Of a stretch of 64,000 nt of DNA, positions 8,889 to 16,639 are shown piece after piece (positions within the stretch are counted from its first letter, which is position 1; every line of letters begins with the position of its first letter). Position numbers and translations under genes: made by a program. Source of the stretch: Njordibacter sp905182035 (GTDB lineage: Bacteria; Pseudomonadota; Gammaproteobacteria; Pseudomonadales; Balneatricaceae); NCBI RefSeq assembly GCF_047730075.1, contig NZ_CP159831.1, positions 1,116,001 through 1,180,000 of the forward strand, written 5' to 3'. The notes under the pieces were generated by a model, which worked only from the letters and a program-made list of their open reading frames with translations, searched no databases and was not told the origin of the DNA.

Positions 8889-9470
8889 CTAACATAACCA
8901 ACCTTTTAATTCGGCTTCGTCGACTAATGGTTCAAGTAGTTCCCACAGTTGTGGACAGCCTTTTTTAATACGGCCACCATTAACGGTTTTCACTTGTTCC
9001 TTGGTGATGCCATGACTTTGCCAACTGTGGCCTTGATCATTTAAATTATGGATCAAGGGTAAAGCTCTATCTAAGGCCTTGGCAAAGCGTGCATCAGAAC
9101 TCTTAGCGGTTTCAAATTCGTGCCAAAGGGCAATATATTCATCCCCCATATCGTTTGGTAACATACCTAAGATGCGTTGCGTGGCAGTAGCCTCTGCTTC
9201 TTCGTGCTCGCTTCCTACTGCGTCATATACAATTACATCGCCGGTATCAATTTCACATAAATCATGGATTAGGAGCATGCGGAGCACGCGATTAATATCC
9301 ACAGGCTCTGCTGCGTAGTCTTTCAACATCAGTGCGGCTAGGGTGACTTGCCATGAATGCTCAGCGGAGTTTTCGTAACGTTCCATGCCTAATGGACGGG
9401 TTTTTCTAAGTACAGATTTAAGTTGATCAATTTCTTTCACAAAATTGATGATTTGTATGAGTTCTTGCAC
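8889..9470 (-). CDS. HD-domain phosphohydrolase, HDDC2/5'-deoxynucleotidase-like
   Basis: A 193-residue HD-family metal-dependent phosphohydrolase, probably acting on nucleoside 5'-monophosphates. The HD metal motif is visible as H38 (NSAEHSW), H69-D70 (LLIHDLCEIDTGD) and a later Asp in ALDRALPL. The NSAEHSWQVT and HDLCEIDTGDV blocks are typical of the HDDC2-like group, distinct from E. coli YfbR. The GTG start at 9470 is two bases from the stop of the upstream enoyl-CoA hydratase-like gene, so the two are probably co-transcribed. Substrate is inferred from the family only. Confidence 0.85.
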   Translation of the reverse strand: MQELIQIINFVKEIDQLKSVLRKTRPLGMERYENSAEHSWQVTLAALMLKDYAAEPVDINRVLRMLLIHDLCEIDTGDVIVYDAVGSEHEEAEATATQRILGMLPNDMGDEYIALWHEFETAKSSDARFAKALDRALPLIHNLNDQGHSWQSHGITKEQVKTVNGGRIKKGCPQLWELLEPLVDEAELKGWLC

Positions 9471-9472
9471 GA

Positions 9473-10249
9473 TTAATCCTTGGATTTTTTGTTTACAAAG
9501 GCATCAAGGCCACCTTGAGTTTCCGCATCCATTAAGTTGTTTACCATGTGTCCCGTGGCATATTCGTAGGCTTGCCCTAGCGTCATGTCTAATTGAGGGT
9601 AAAACATTGCTTTGCCCGTGCGCACAGCTGCTTTGGCCTTATGACTTATTTTTGTAGCTAGTTCCCGCGTGGCTGCCGTAAGTTCATCATTTGCCACAAC
9701 ACCATTAATTAAACCTAGACTTTGAGCTTTGGTGGCGCTGATAAACTCCCCTGTTAACAACATTTCCATAGCTTGCTTTGGGTGAATATTGCGGCTAAGA
9801 GCGACTGCTGGGGTGGCACAGAAAAGGCCTAAATTAATACCGGATACTGCAAAGCGAGCATCATCAGATGCAATTGCAAGGTCACAACTGGCTACTAATT
9901 GGCAGCCAGCGGCAGTTGCTATACCTTGTACTTGAGCAATCACTGGTATGGGGCACTCCACTATGGATTGCATAAGGTGGCTGCACTGATGAAATAATTC
10001 TTGGTAGTAGTCTTGCTTGGCATTAGCCTGCATTTGTTTGATGTCATGGCCTGCGCAAAATGCTTTGCCGGTGGCCTTGATAATAATGCAGCTAAGGTTA
10101 TCGTTTTGATGTACCTGATCAATGGCCACTTTTAGGTGGTGCATCATCTCTTGAGACAAAGCGTTGAAACTGGCAGGACGGTTGAGTGTGATCTCTAACC
10201 ACTGATAGTGATGTTCTACAATGATGTAGGGTTGTGGATCTTGGAACAT
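9473..10249 (-). CDS. Enoyl-CoA hydratase/isomerase family protein, ECHDC3-like
   Basis: A 258-residue crotonase-fold protein. The oxyanion-hole segments are present (CAGHDIKQM around residue 65, and GIATAAGCQL). The body resembles the ECHDC3 subgroup, with CDLAIASDDARFAVSGINLGLFCATPAVAL and an MEMLLTGEFISA segment. The two glutamates that activate water in true enoyl-CoA hydratases are not seen: the first site is Gln in AAGCQL and the second lies in SGINLGLF. Hydratase activity is therefore doubtful; an acyl-CoA isomerase, hydrolase or non-catalytic role is possible. It lies upstream of and close to the HD gene. Confidence 0.85.
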   Translation of the reverse strand: MFQDPQPYIIVEHHYQWLEITLNRPASFNALSQEMMHHLKVAIDQVHQNDNLSCIIIKATGKAFCAGHDIKQMQANAKQDYYQELFHQCSHLMQSIVECPIPVIAQVQGIATAAGCQLVASCDLAIASDDARFAVSGINLGLFCATPAVALSRNIHPKQAMEMLLTGEFISATKAQSLGLINGVVANDELTAATRELATKISHKAKAAVRTGKAMFYPQLDMTLGQAYEYATGHMVNNLMDAETQGGLDAFVNKKSKD

Positions 10250-10280
10250 AGGTAGACTCCTCTAGTTCTTTATAATGTAC

Positions 10281-10523
10281 TTACGAGTTCATTTGACGAT
10301 CTACCCATAAAGCGAGTTTGTGTTGCATGCTAGGTTGAGAAACCTGATTTTCTGGCAGCGGTTGGATAAGATTGTCATGTACCAGGAGTCGGTAGATATA
10401 TTCTATTTTATTGGCCGCAGAGTCGGTGGCTTCAAATTGTGCAACACCACGTTTATTGGCGTAAACCGCTCCTAGAGTGATGGCTTTCTTGAGGAGTTCT
10501 TTTTCATTCTTAAGTTTTTTCAT
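10281..10523 (-). CDS. Small conserved protein, DUF5062-like
   Basis: An 80-residue soluble, charged protein with no signal peptide or membrane segment. The N-terminal MKKLKNEKELLKKA, the central DSAANKIEYIYRLLVHDNLIQPLPE and the C-terminal MQHKLALWVDRQ resemble what I recall of the DUF5062 family found in gammaproteobacteria; I could not run a search. Function unknown. It is transcribed in the same direction as trxC upstream and the enoyl-CoA hydratase-like gene downstream, each about 30 bases away, so a shared transcript is likely. Confidence 0.75.
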   Translation of the reverse strand: MKKLKNEKELLKKAITLGAVYANKRGVAQFEATDSAANKIEYIYRLLVHDNLIQPLPENQVSQPSMQHKLALWVDRQMNS

Positions 10524-10557
10524 CGTCCGTTTCGCTCCAATAGGTTCAAATTTAACC

Positions 10558-10992
10558 TTATTTACTCACCGCCGCATTTAGCCACTGCTCGAATTGTTGC
10601 AGTGGTAAAGCACCGTTGAGTTGATCTACGACCTTACCATTTTTAAATACCATTAAGGTAGGAATGCTACGTATATTGAATTGAGATCCAAGCATTTTCT
10701 CAGCTTCAGTGTCTACTTTTACAAAGAGAAGTTGATCAGAGCTTGCTTGAGCTGCTTGCTCAAATACGGGTGCGAAACCAACGCAGGGGCCACACCATGG
10801 CGCCCAAAAATCCACTACAACGGGTTTATCACCTTCAATCAGAGCGTTAAAGTTGGCGCTGGTGCCGGCAACAGGTTTGCCAGTAAATAAAGTACGTTTA
10901 CAAACACCACAATTAGGATTGTCTTTAACCCGTTCTGCAGGCAAGCGGTTATTCTTTTGGCAATGGGGGCAGCGGCTGGTAATGGTGGGCAT
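10558..10992 (-). CDS. trxC: Thioredoxin 2
   Basis: TrxC is a cytosolic dithiol reductase that serves oxidative stress defence. The 144-residue protein has the N-terminal zinc-binding extension that separates TrxC from TrxA: CPHC at residues 8-11 and CGVC at 28-31. The thioredoxin fold follows with active site WCGPC at residues 66-70 and the cis-proline loop RSIPT. The ATG at 10992 gives the expected MPTITSRCPHC start. In E. coli the gene is under OxyR control; I see no clear OxyR site here. Confidence 0.95.
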   Translation of the reverse strand: MPTITSRCPHCQKNNRLPAERVKDNPNCGVCKRTLFTGKPVAGTSANFNALIEGDKPVVVDFWAPWCGPCVGFAPVFEQAAQASSDQLLFVKVDTEAEKMLGSQFNIRSIPTLMVFKNGKVVDQLNGALPLQQFEQWLNAAVSK

Positions 10993-11071
10993 CAGCTTAG
11001 ACTCTAGTGAATGTTATTTAGTTAATTCAAATATGTGTCGAACGCTGCAATTGCAATGCTGGCTGAAGGAT

Positions 11072-11353
11072 TTATTCGTATGTGCAGTGGTAAGCCGTTT
11101 GGCGTACAACTTTAACTTCGAAGCTGCTATTCGCTTCTACTTCAAACTGGTCACCATTAGTAAAGGTGTTCCAACTTTCCGTGTCAGGTAATTTAACTTC
11201 AAGCTCTCCATCAATGATGGTCATGACTTCATATTGGCTAGTACCAAAGGTAAACTCACCTACATCCATGACGCCTACCGTAGTGGTTAGAGTTTTGCCT
11301 TGAAAAGCGATCGACTTAACATTGTCGTCGAAGTAGGAATTGACTGAAAGCAT
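11072..11353 (-). CDS. ppnP: Pyrimidine/purine nucleoside phosphorylase PpnP
   Basis: PpnP is a small cupin-fold enzyme that phosphorolyses a wide range of nucleosides to free base and ribose 1-phosphate. The 93-residue length is standard. Family segments visible include VNSYFDDNVKSIAF, TVGVMDVGEFTF, YEVMTIIDGELEVKLP and the C-terminal FEVKVVRQTAYHC. The gene is flanked by 70-80 base gaps on both sides, so it may be a single-gene unit. Confidence 0.94.
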   Translation of the reverse strand: MLSVNSYFDDNVKSIAFQGKTLTTTVGVMDVGEFTFGTSQYEVMTIIDGELEVKLPDTESWNTFTNGDQFEVEANSSFEVKVVRQTAYHCTYE

Positions 11354-11430
11354 GGAATTATTCTCTTATTTGTAAGATGTAAAAACCCATCTTGCCTTAT
11401 TTGATGATTTAATCATAGGCCATATAGCGA

Positions 11431-12468
11431 CTATCCAGCTAGGTTTTCAAAACCTTTAAGAACATTGACAGTATTGGTACCAATCTCTTCTACGGCATAT
11501 CCTCCCTCCATAATAAACAAGGTAGGCAAGCCCATACTAGCGATGGTCTTACCCATGTCAATAAAGTCATCACTTCTGAGTTTAAAAAAGCTGATAGGAT
11601 CATTTTCGAAGGTATCAACCCCCAAAGAAACTACTATAGCATCTGCTCCATAACCAAGTATTTTTGTTATCGCTCTGCAAAGTGCTACGCGCCATATTGA
11701 GTAGGGTGTGCCAGGTGGCAGGGGAATGTTGAGGTTGTGGCCTGCACCAGGGCCTTCGCCCGTTTCATCGGCAAATCCCAAGAAATAAGGAAAAGCCACC
11801 ATAGGATCGCCATGGATAGAGCAAAATAACACGTCATCGCGTTGGTAAAATATTTTTTGGGTACCATTACCATGATGAAAATCCACATCCAATATAGCCA
11901 CTTTTTGAGCGCCGTCATAACGTAGTTTTTGAGCGGCTATGGCTGCATTATTGATGAAACAGTAACCCCCATATTGGTCGTTTGAGGCATGATGTCCCGG
12001 TGGGCGACAAAGAGCAAAAGCGCTATGTTCATGCTGATTCAATAGTTCTGCAGCAGACAAAGCCACATTAGCAGAAACCCATGCCGCTTCTGCGGTACCT
12101 CCACTAATACTGGTTTCACCAGCTAAGCTGTAATAGCCCAATTGGCCTTCAATATGTCTGGGGATGCGTTGGCTAGGCATAGAGCGAGAAGGCCAAACAT
12201 TAGGGATAGCTTCACCCTGGTTGCCTGCGTTTACCCAACGTTGCCAAACGGTGTCTAAAAAAGTGAGGTAGCCTGGGTCGTGTATGCTTTCTACATATTG
12301 GCGTGGCCACTGTGTAGGAGGGACTATCTGACCTAACTGTTGGGATTTAATAGCGGCTACAACATAATCTGCTCGTTGATGACATTCAAAAGGCGTGACC
12401 AATTGGCCTCCAGCGAGTTCTGTTTTGGCATTGCGTAGAATGTGGTCGGGCGAGTAAACAGTTTTCAT
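11431..12468 (-). CDS. aphA: Acetylpolyamine amidohydrolase (histone deacetylase family)
   Basis: This zinc enzyme removes acetyl groups from acetylated polyamines such as acetylputrescine. The 345-residue protein follows the Mycoplana AphA pattern closely: LRNAKTEL-GG near the N-terminus, CRPPGHHAS with the catalytic His pair H159-H160, zinc ligands D196 and H198 in LDVDFHHG and D285 in LGVDTFEND, and the catalytic Tyr324 in MEGGYAVEE. These features separate it from acetoin-utilisation type deacetylases. It would act in polyamine recycling in the cytosol. No polyamine transporter adjoins it; the BenE-type gene upstream is separated by 133 bases. Confidence 0.9.
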   Translation of the reverse strand: MKTVYSPDHILRNAKTELAGGQLVTPFECHQRADYVVAAIKSQQLGQIVPPTQWPRQYVESIHDPGYLTFLDTVWQRWVNAGNQGEAIPNVWPSRSMPSQRIPRHIEGQLGYYSLAGETSISGGTAEAAWVSANVALSAAELLNQHEHSAFALCRPPGHHASNDQYGGYCFINNAAIAAQKLRYDGAQKVAILDVDFHHGNGTQKIFYQRDDVLFCSIHGDPMVAFPYFLGFADETGEGPGAGHNLNIPLPPGTPYSIWRVALCRAITKILGYGADAIVVSLGVDTFENDPISFFKLRSDDFIDMGKTIASMGLPTLFIMEGGYAVEEIGTNTVNVLKGFENLAG

Positions 12469-12601
12469 AGAAGGAAGTTTTGAATTATGTAGGTTTAGAT
12501 AGTAGCGGTAATATGTGCCTTAAGTCTATGCACCTTAAACTCAGAACATTAACGGTTTATTGCTGTAAATAGGCCTAAAAATGTATGCTGGAGTTTCAGT
12601 C

Positions 12602-13789
12602 CTAGATTTTAGTTGAAGCGGGCTTAGGAGAACAAGAGCGCTGAATTAGCAGTGCTAAGGCGCCCAATATTAAGCCCCAAAAGGCGCTACCGATGCCCCA
12701 CATGGCTACACCCGAAGCTGTAGTGACTAACGTGATCACGGCGGGAATGCGTTCGGCTTCTCCGGCAAGTGCAGTGCTAAGGCTACTGCTTATGGTTCCC
12801 AATAACGCCAAACCGGCGATAGTCACTACTAACGCCTGGGGCATGCTGTTAAATAAGCCTGTTAAACTACCAGCAAAAACCCCTGCGGCTATAATAAATA
12901 AACCAGCCCAAATTGCAGAGCGATACCTTTGTTTTGGGTCTGCGTCCACTTCTTTACCCATGCAAATTGCCGCCATTATGGCGGCAAGATTAAAGGCAAA
13001 ACCTCCAAACGGGGCCATCAAAACACCAGTAATGCCTGTCCATGTGATCAGCGGGGCTGCGGGTGCATCATAACCGTGACTGCGCAATACCACTATACCA
13101 GGTACATTCTGCGAAGCCATAGTCACAATGAACAGTGGAATAGTAATACCAATCGCCGCTGACAAAGACCACTCTGGTGTGGTCCAAATGGGGCTTGACA
13201 CTTGTAAGCTTACATCTTGCCAAACAATTAAATTCTGCCAGGCAGCAATAAAAATGCCCACTATCAAGGTGATCATGACAGCAAGCTTGGGCCAAATCAC
13301 ACGGCTGATAAAAAAAGCTATCATCATGGCTAGAACTAAGGCTAATTGAGACTCTAGGGACATAATCATATGCATTGCAAAGGGTACTAATACCCCTGCC
13401 AACATGGCGGCTGCGATAGATTGAGGTAGGTAGTCCATGATGCGATCAAACCAGCCAGATAACCCTACTAAGGTGATTAATAGAGAACATAATACAAAGG
13501 CACCAATGGCTTCGGCCAATGGTACTCCAGCTAAACTAGTCACTAAAATAGCAGCACCTGGAGTCGACCATGCCGTGAGAATTGGTTGTTTATAAAATAG
13601 CGACAGGCCAATTGTTGACAATCCCATGCCCAAACCCAATGCCCAGAACCAACCGGTTACCACGGTATCACTGGCACCCGTACTATTGACAGCTTGAAAA
13701 ATAATAGCGGCAGAACTGGTGTAGCCGACTAAGGGTGCAATAAAACCTGAGCTTATATGGGCAGGATTAAAATAACGACCAATATTCAT
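12602..13789 (-). CDS. benE: BenE-family benzoate/H+ symporter-like permease
   Basis: An integral membrane protein of 395 residues with about 11-12 hydrophobic segments. It fits the BenE family by the N-terminal SSGFIAPLVGYTSSAAIIFQA and by AWSTPGAAIL, APFGGFAFNLAAIMAAICMG and the final LALLGTISSSL. Family members import benzoate with protons, but no benzoate catabolic gene lies nearby, so the substrate may be another aromatic or organic acid. Its start lies three bases after the stop of the S4-domain gene, suggesting an operon of the metallo-beta-lactamase, S4 and permease genes. Confidence 0.87.
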   Translation of the reverse strand: MNIGRYFNPAHISSGFIAPLVGYTSSAAIIFQAVNSTGASDTVVTGWFWALGLGMGLSTIGLSLFYKQPILTAWSTPGAAILVTSLAGVPLAEAIGAFVLCSLLITLVGLSGWFDRIMDYLPQSIAAAMLAGVLVPFAMHMIMSLESQLALVLAMMIAFFISRVIWPKLAVMITLIVGIFIAAWQNLIVWQDVSLQVSSPIWTTPEWSLSAAIGITIPLFIVTMASQNVPGIVVLRSHGYDAPAAPLITWTGITGVLMAPFGGFAFNLAAIMAAICMGKEVDADPKQRYRSAIWAGLFIIAAGVFAGSLTGLFNSMPQALVVTIAGLALLGTISSSLSTALAGEAERIPAVITLVTTASGVAMWGIGSAFWGLILGALALLIQRSCSPKPASTKI

Positions 13790-13792
13790 AGC

Positions 13793-14005
13793 TTAAGGAA
13801 GTTTTAGTTCGTAATGACGTTTTTCAAACTCAATAGTGTCACCGCTAATCATTTTACGGCTTTTGCGGGTTTCTACTTCACCGTTAACTTTAACTAGGCC
13901 CTCGCCAATTCTTTGTTTGGCTTCACCGCCACTGCCTACAATAGATTCAAATTTTAGGATCTTAAATAATTCGACAGGTTCAAAATTGATAGTAATCATG
14001 TGCAT
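13793..14005 (-). CDS. YbcJ-like S4 RNA-binding domain protein
   Basis: A 70-residue protein made of a single S4 RNA-binding domain, matching E. coli YbcJ in layout: SGGEAKQRIGEGLVKVNGEVETRK is the RNA-binding core. I chose the ATG at 14005, because a GAAGA ribosome site lies about ten bases upstream and the family starts here. The frame extends to a TTG at 14038, but that would overlap the upstream gene. Function is unproven; S4 proteins of this size are thought to contact ribosomal or transfer RNA. Confidence 0.88.
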   Translation of the reverse strand: MHMITINFEPVELFKILKFESIVGSGGEAKQRIGEGLVKVNGEVETRKSRKMISGDTIEFEKRHYELKLP

Positions 14006-14019
14006 AAAATGGTCTTCTT

Positions 14020-15054
14020 CTAAACAGATTGATACCAAACAGCATCCTTGTTGTCAGTGCTGCTTTGGAGTTTATTTTTGTTAACTAAGTAATTCAGATG
14101 GGCTTGAGTTTCGCCTACAGCTAGCGTGAGTACGTCGTCGTTAATAGGGCGTCGGAAAAGCTGGCTAAATAGATCCACATTGCGTTGCGGATGTTGGCAC
14201 GCCTCAAGTACTTTAACGAGCCCCGTTTCATGGCCATCAATAAGCCTTTGTAAACGTTGATGGGCGCCAAAAAAAACTTGCCCATGGGATGGCAATACTA
14301 GCACATCAGCAGGGATTCGTTGTTGCAACATTGCACATGAATCAAGCCAGTCTTTTAACGGGTCTGAGTGAGGCTCCGTAGGCCACACACTAACGTTGGA
14401 AGAAATAGAGGGCAACAACTGATCACCGGCGATAAAAACATTGAGTGCGGGGCACAGCAGACACACATGTTCTGGTGCGTGGCCACGACCGACAATAATC
14501 TTCCATTCTTGGCCAGCCATAGTTAATGACCCACCATCTTGTAAACGCACAAAACTATCAGGCATGGTATAAATACTTTTGCCATAACCACCAAATTTGG
14601 CTTTGTATGATTCTAATTGTTGATTGGTCACACCTGCACGGCGGTAAAAATTGATGGCTGCTTTAGGTGCAGGTTTACCTGTGTCTGACATAAGCACTCG
14701 GCAGGCCATGTAGTCTGTGCGGGACATGTGCAACTCCAAACTCCAAAGGTCACAGATCCAACCCGCTAAACCAACATGGTCGGGGTGTAAATGAGTGACA
14801 ATAAGTTGATGCACGGGTTTGTTGTTAAGGTGGTTATCAAACACCTGCTGCCATAGTTCCTTGCAGGCGGTGGTATTGATCCCAGTATCTACAATGGTCC
14901 AGCCTATATCGTCTTCCAATAACCACAAATTTATATGGTTAAGCGAAAAGGGTAATGGCATTCGTAACCAATAAACACCTTCGGCAACGGCCAAAGGTTG
15001 GCCCATAGCGGGTGCCTCACTAATGGGGAACTGGAGGGCGTTGGTAGCAGTCAT
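14020..15054 (-). CDS. Metallo-beta-lactamase fold hydrolase
   Basis: A 344-residue cytosolic hydrolase of the metallo-beta-lactamase superfamily. The metal motif THLHPDHVGLAGW (HxHxDH) is clear at about residue 87; later ligands are in GRGHAPEHV, IAGDQLLP and LPSHG. The C-terminal third is a helical extension seen in LACTB2-like and acyl/lactone-type hydrolases. The substrate cannot be read from sequence. A strong GGGGAG ribosome site precedes the ATG. The S4 gene follows immediately and benE after that. Two -10-like hexamers lie upstream on this strand. Confidence 0.88.
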   Translation of the reverse strand: MTATNALQFPISEAPAMGQPLAVAEGVYWLRMPLPFSLNHINLWLLEDDIGWTIVDTGINTTACKELWQQVFDNHLNNKPVHQLIVTHLHPDHVGLAGWICDLWSLELHMSRTDYMACRVLMSDTGKPAPKAAINFYRRAGVTNQQLESYKAKFGGYGKSIYTMPDSFVRLQDGGSLTMAGQEWKIIVGRGHAPEHVCLLCPALNVFIAGDQLLPSISSNVSVWPTEPHSDPLKDWLDSCAMLQQRIPADVLVLPSHGQVFFGAHQRLQRLIDGHETGLVKVLEACQHPQRNVDLFSQLFRRPINDDVLTLAVGETQAHLNYLVNKNKLQSSTDNKDAVWYQSV

Positions 15055-15377
15055 TGGAACTCCCCTGATTTAACAGGCTTAATAAGGGCCATATTATACG
15101 GAGCTAAACCTATATTATACAAAGGTTTTCGTCAGCTTTTGATTATCGTCATAACTATGAATATGTTTGCCTCTTTGACCTTAGACCTTGGGGTATCAGC
15201 ATCACAAATGTAGCTTAAGGACATGGTAAATTACATTATTAATTTGTGTATAAACTCCAATGTCGTGGTTATGGAGGAGTATTGTCAAGCTTTGGGGACT
15301 ATTAGACTGCGCAGTTACAAGATGACCCGTTGCTCTTAGGATATACTTAGGCATTGCATTATTATCAAATGACTACT
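15055..15377. other. Gene-free divergent region between the hydrolase and srkA
   Basis: About 320 bases without a convincing gene. It holds the upstream regions of two divergent genes. On the left are two copies of TATTATAC (15092-15099 and 15113-15120), which read as TATAAT on the minus strand. I see no tRNA, clear terminator or conserved ORF. No good promoter or ribosome site for srkA could be fixed. Confidence 0.6.
15093..15122 (-). promoter_or_regulatory. Predicted promoter for the metallo-beta-lactamase fold gene
   Basis: On the minus strand a perfect TATAAT (15093-15098) follows TTGTAT (15117-15122) at an 18-base spacer. That upstream element itself overlaps a second TATAAT (15114-15119), 21 bases away from the first. 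The first hexamer is placed 39 bases before the start codon. Confidence 0.45.
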
Positions 15378-16367
15378 ATGAGCAACGAAATACACCCGTT
15401 TTCAGTATTAACCCCAAGCTACATCATGGACGCGGTTGAAAGCCAAGACTATGTGTGTGATGGGCGAATATTAGCCCTCAACAGTTATGAAAACCGTGTC
15501 TATCAAGTTGGTCTTGAAAATCAACAGGTCCCTGTCATTGCTAAGTTCTATCGGCCCCAGCGGTGGTCTGCCGATCAAATATTGGAGGAACACCACTTTA
15601 GTATGGCCTTAGCGGAATATGAACTACCGGTGGTACCACCTTTGGTTAATAGCCAAGGTGCTAGTTTGTTGAACTATGAAGACTTTCAGTTTGCTTTGTT
15701 TGAACGCAAGGGTGGACACGGACCAGAACTTGATGACCTTGATAATCTTTACACAATGGGTCGGTTGTTGGGACGAATACATGCCCTTGGTGCTGTAGAA
15801 ACCTACCAATACAGACCCGCTATGGATCCTCAAACGTTTGGTCACGATAGTGTTGCCTTTGTGAGTAAATATTTTATACCCACAGAACTGAAGGCCGCAT
15901 ACGATAGCTTAACTGCTGACTTGTTAGTGCACATTGATGCTGCTTTTGCGCAAGCTGAAGGAGTGAGCTACATTCGAGTTCATGGAGATTGTCACGGTGG
16001 CAACTTGCTGTGGCGCGATGATGCACCCCATATTGTCGACTTTGATGACTCACGAATGGCCCCAGCTATTCAGGATATATGGATGTTGTTGTCTGGCGAT
16101 CGCGATCGACAGCGCATACAGTTGTCTGAAATAGTGGAAGGTTATAATGAGTTTTATGACTTCAAACCACGAGAACTTGCGCTAATAGAGCCCCTGCGAA
16201 CTTTACGGATGATGTATTACGCTGCATGGTTAGCTCGTCGCTGGGAAGACCCAGCCTTTCCCCACAGCTTCCCATGGTTTAATACCGAGCGTTATTGGGG
16301 CGAGCATATTTTAGAATTAAGAGAGCAATTGTCGGCACTCAATGAACCGATAATGGAATTGATTTAA
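15378..16367 (+). CDS. srkA: Stress response serine/threonine kinase SrkA (YihE)
   Basis: SrkA is a cytosolic aminoglycoside-phosphotransferase-fold protein kinase that protects cells from stress-induced death. The protein is about 329 residues, as in E. coli. Diagnostic blocks: LNSYENRVYQVG, KFYRPQRWSADQILEEH, the catalytic loop RVHGDCHGGNLLW and the metal-binding DFDDSRMAP-IQDIWMLLSGD. I start at ATG 15378 (MSNEIHPF), which matches the family N-terminus; in-frame starts at 15354 (TTG) and 15369 (ATG) exist, and none has a clear ribosome site. In E. coli dsbA follows; here a gene remnant does. Confidence 0.94.
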   Translation: MSNEIHPFSVLTPSYIMDAVESQDYVCDGRILALNSYENRVYQVGLENQQVPVIAKFYRPQRWSADQILEEHHFSMALAEYELPVVPPLVNSQGASLLNYEDFQFALFERKGGHGPELDDLDNLYTMGRLLGRIHALGAVETYQYRPAMDPQTFGHDSVAFVSKYFIPTELKAAYDSLTADLLVHIDAAFAQAEGVSYIRVHGDCHGGNLLWRDDAPHIVDFDDSRMAPAIQDIWMLLSGDRDRQRIQLSEIVEGYNEFYDFKPRELALIEPLRTLRMMYYAAWLARRWEDPAFPHSFPWFNTERYWGEHILELREQLSALNEPIMELI

Positions 16368-16456
16368 TCAATTTTCAGATTCACGCGGGCAATTTTTTTG
16401 TGAGCACTAACAACATTATGAAAGAGTTTATCAGTTGCTCAGCAGACGTCTAACTA

Positions 16457-16639
16457 GGATATCACCTGCACAAGAAACCCTTATCAGGCGTTACGGTGGT
16501 AGAGTTTGAAGGTATTGGGCCGTGTTCGTTAACAGGTATGATGCTAGCCGATCAAAAACCTACAGCACCATTGACCTTAGTAGGTGATGCAAGTGGTGGC
16601 ACCATGATGCTGTTATGGGGTGGTGTAGCTAAGGCTTAG
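16457..16639 (+). pseudogene. Remnant of a CaiB/BaiF CoA-transferase (alpha-methylacyl-CoA racemase type)
   Basis: The frame from 16457 to the TAG at 16637 has no proper start. It reads LSGVTVVEFEGIGP-CSLTGMMLADQ, the N-terminal signature of family III CoA-transferases of the AMACR group. It then continues without a break as KPTAPLTLVGDASGGTMMLLWG, which corresponds to the PLNLVGDFGGG block normally found near residue 150-170. About 130 residues between the two blocks and the whole C-terminal half are missing. It is therefore a decayed gene with an in-frame internal deletion. Its end overlaps the 3' end of prc on the other strand. Confidence 0.75.
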
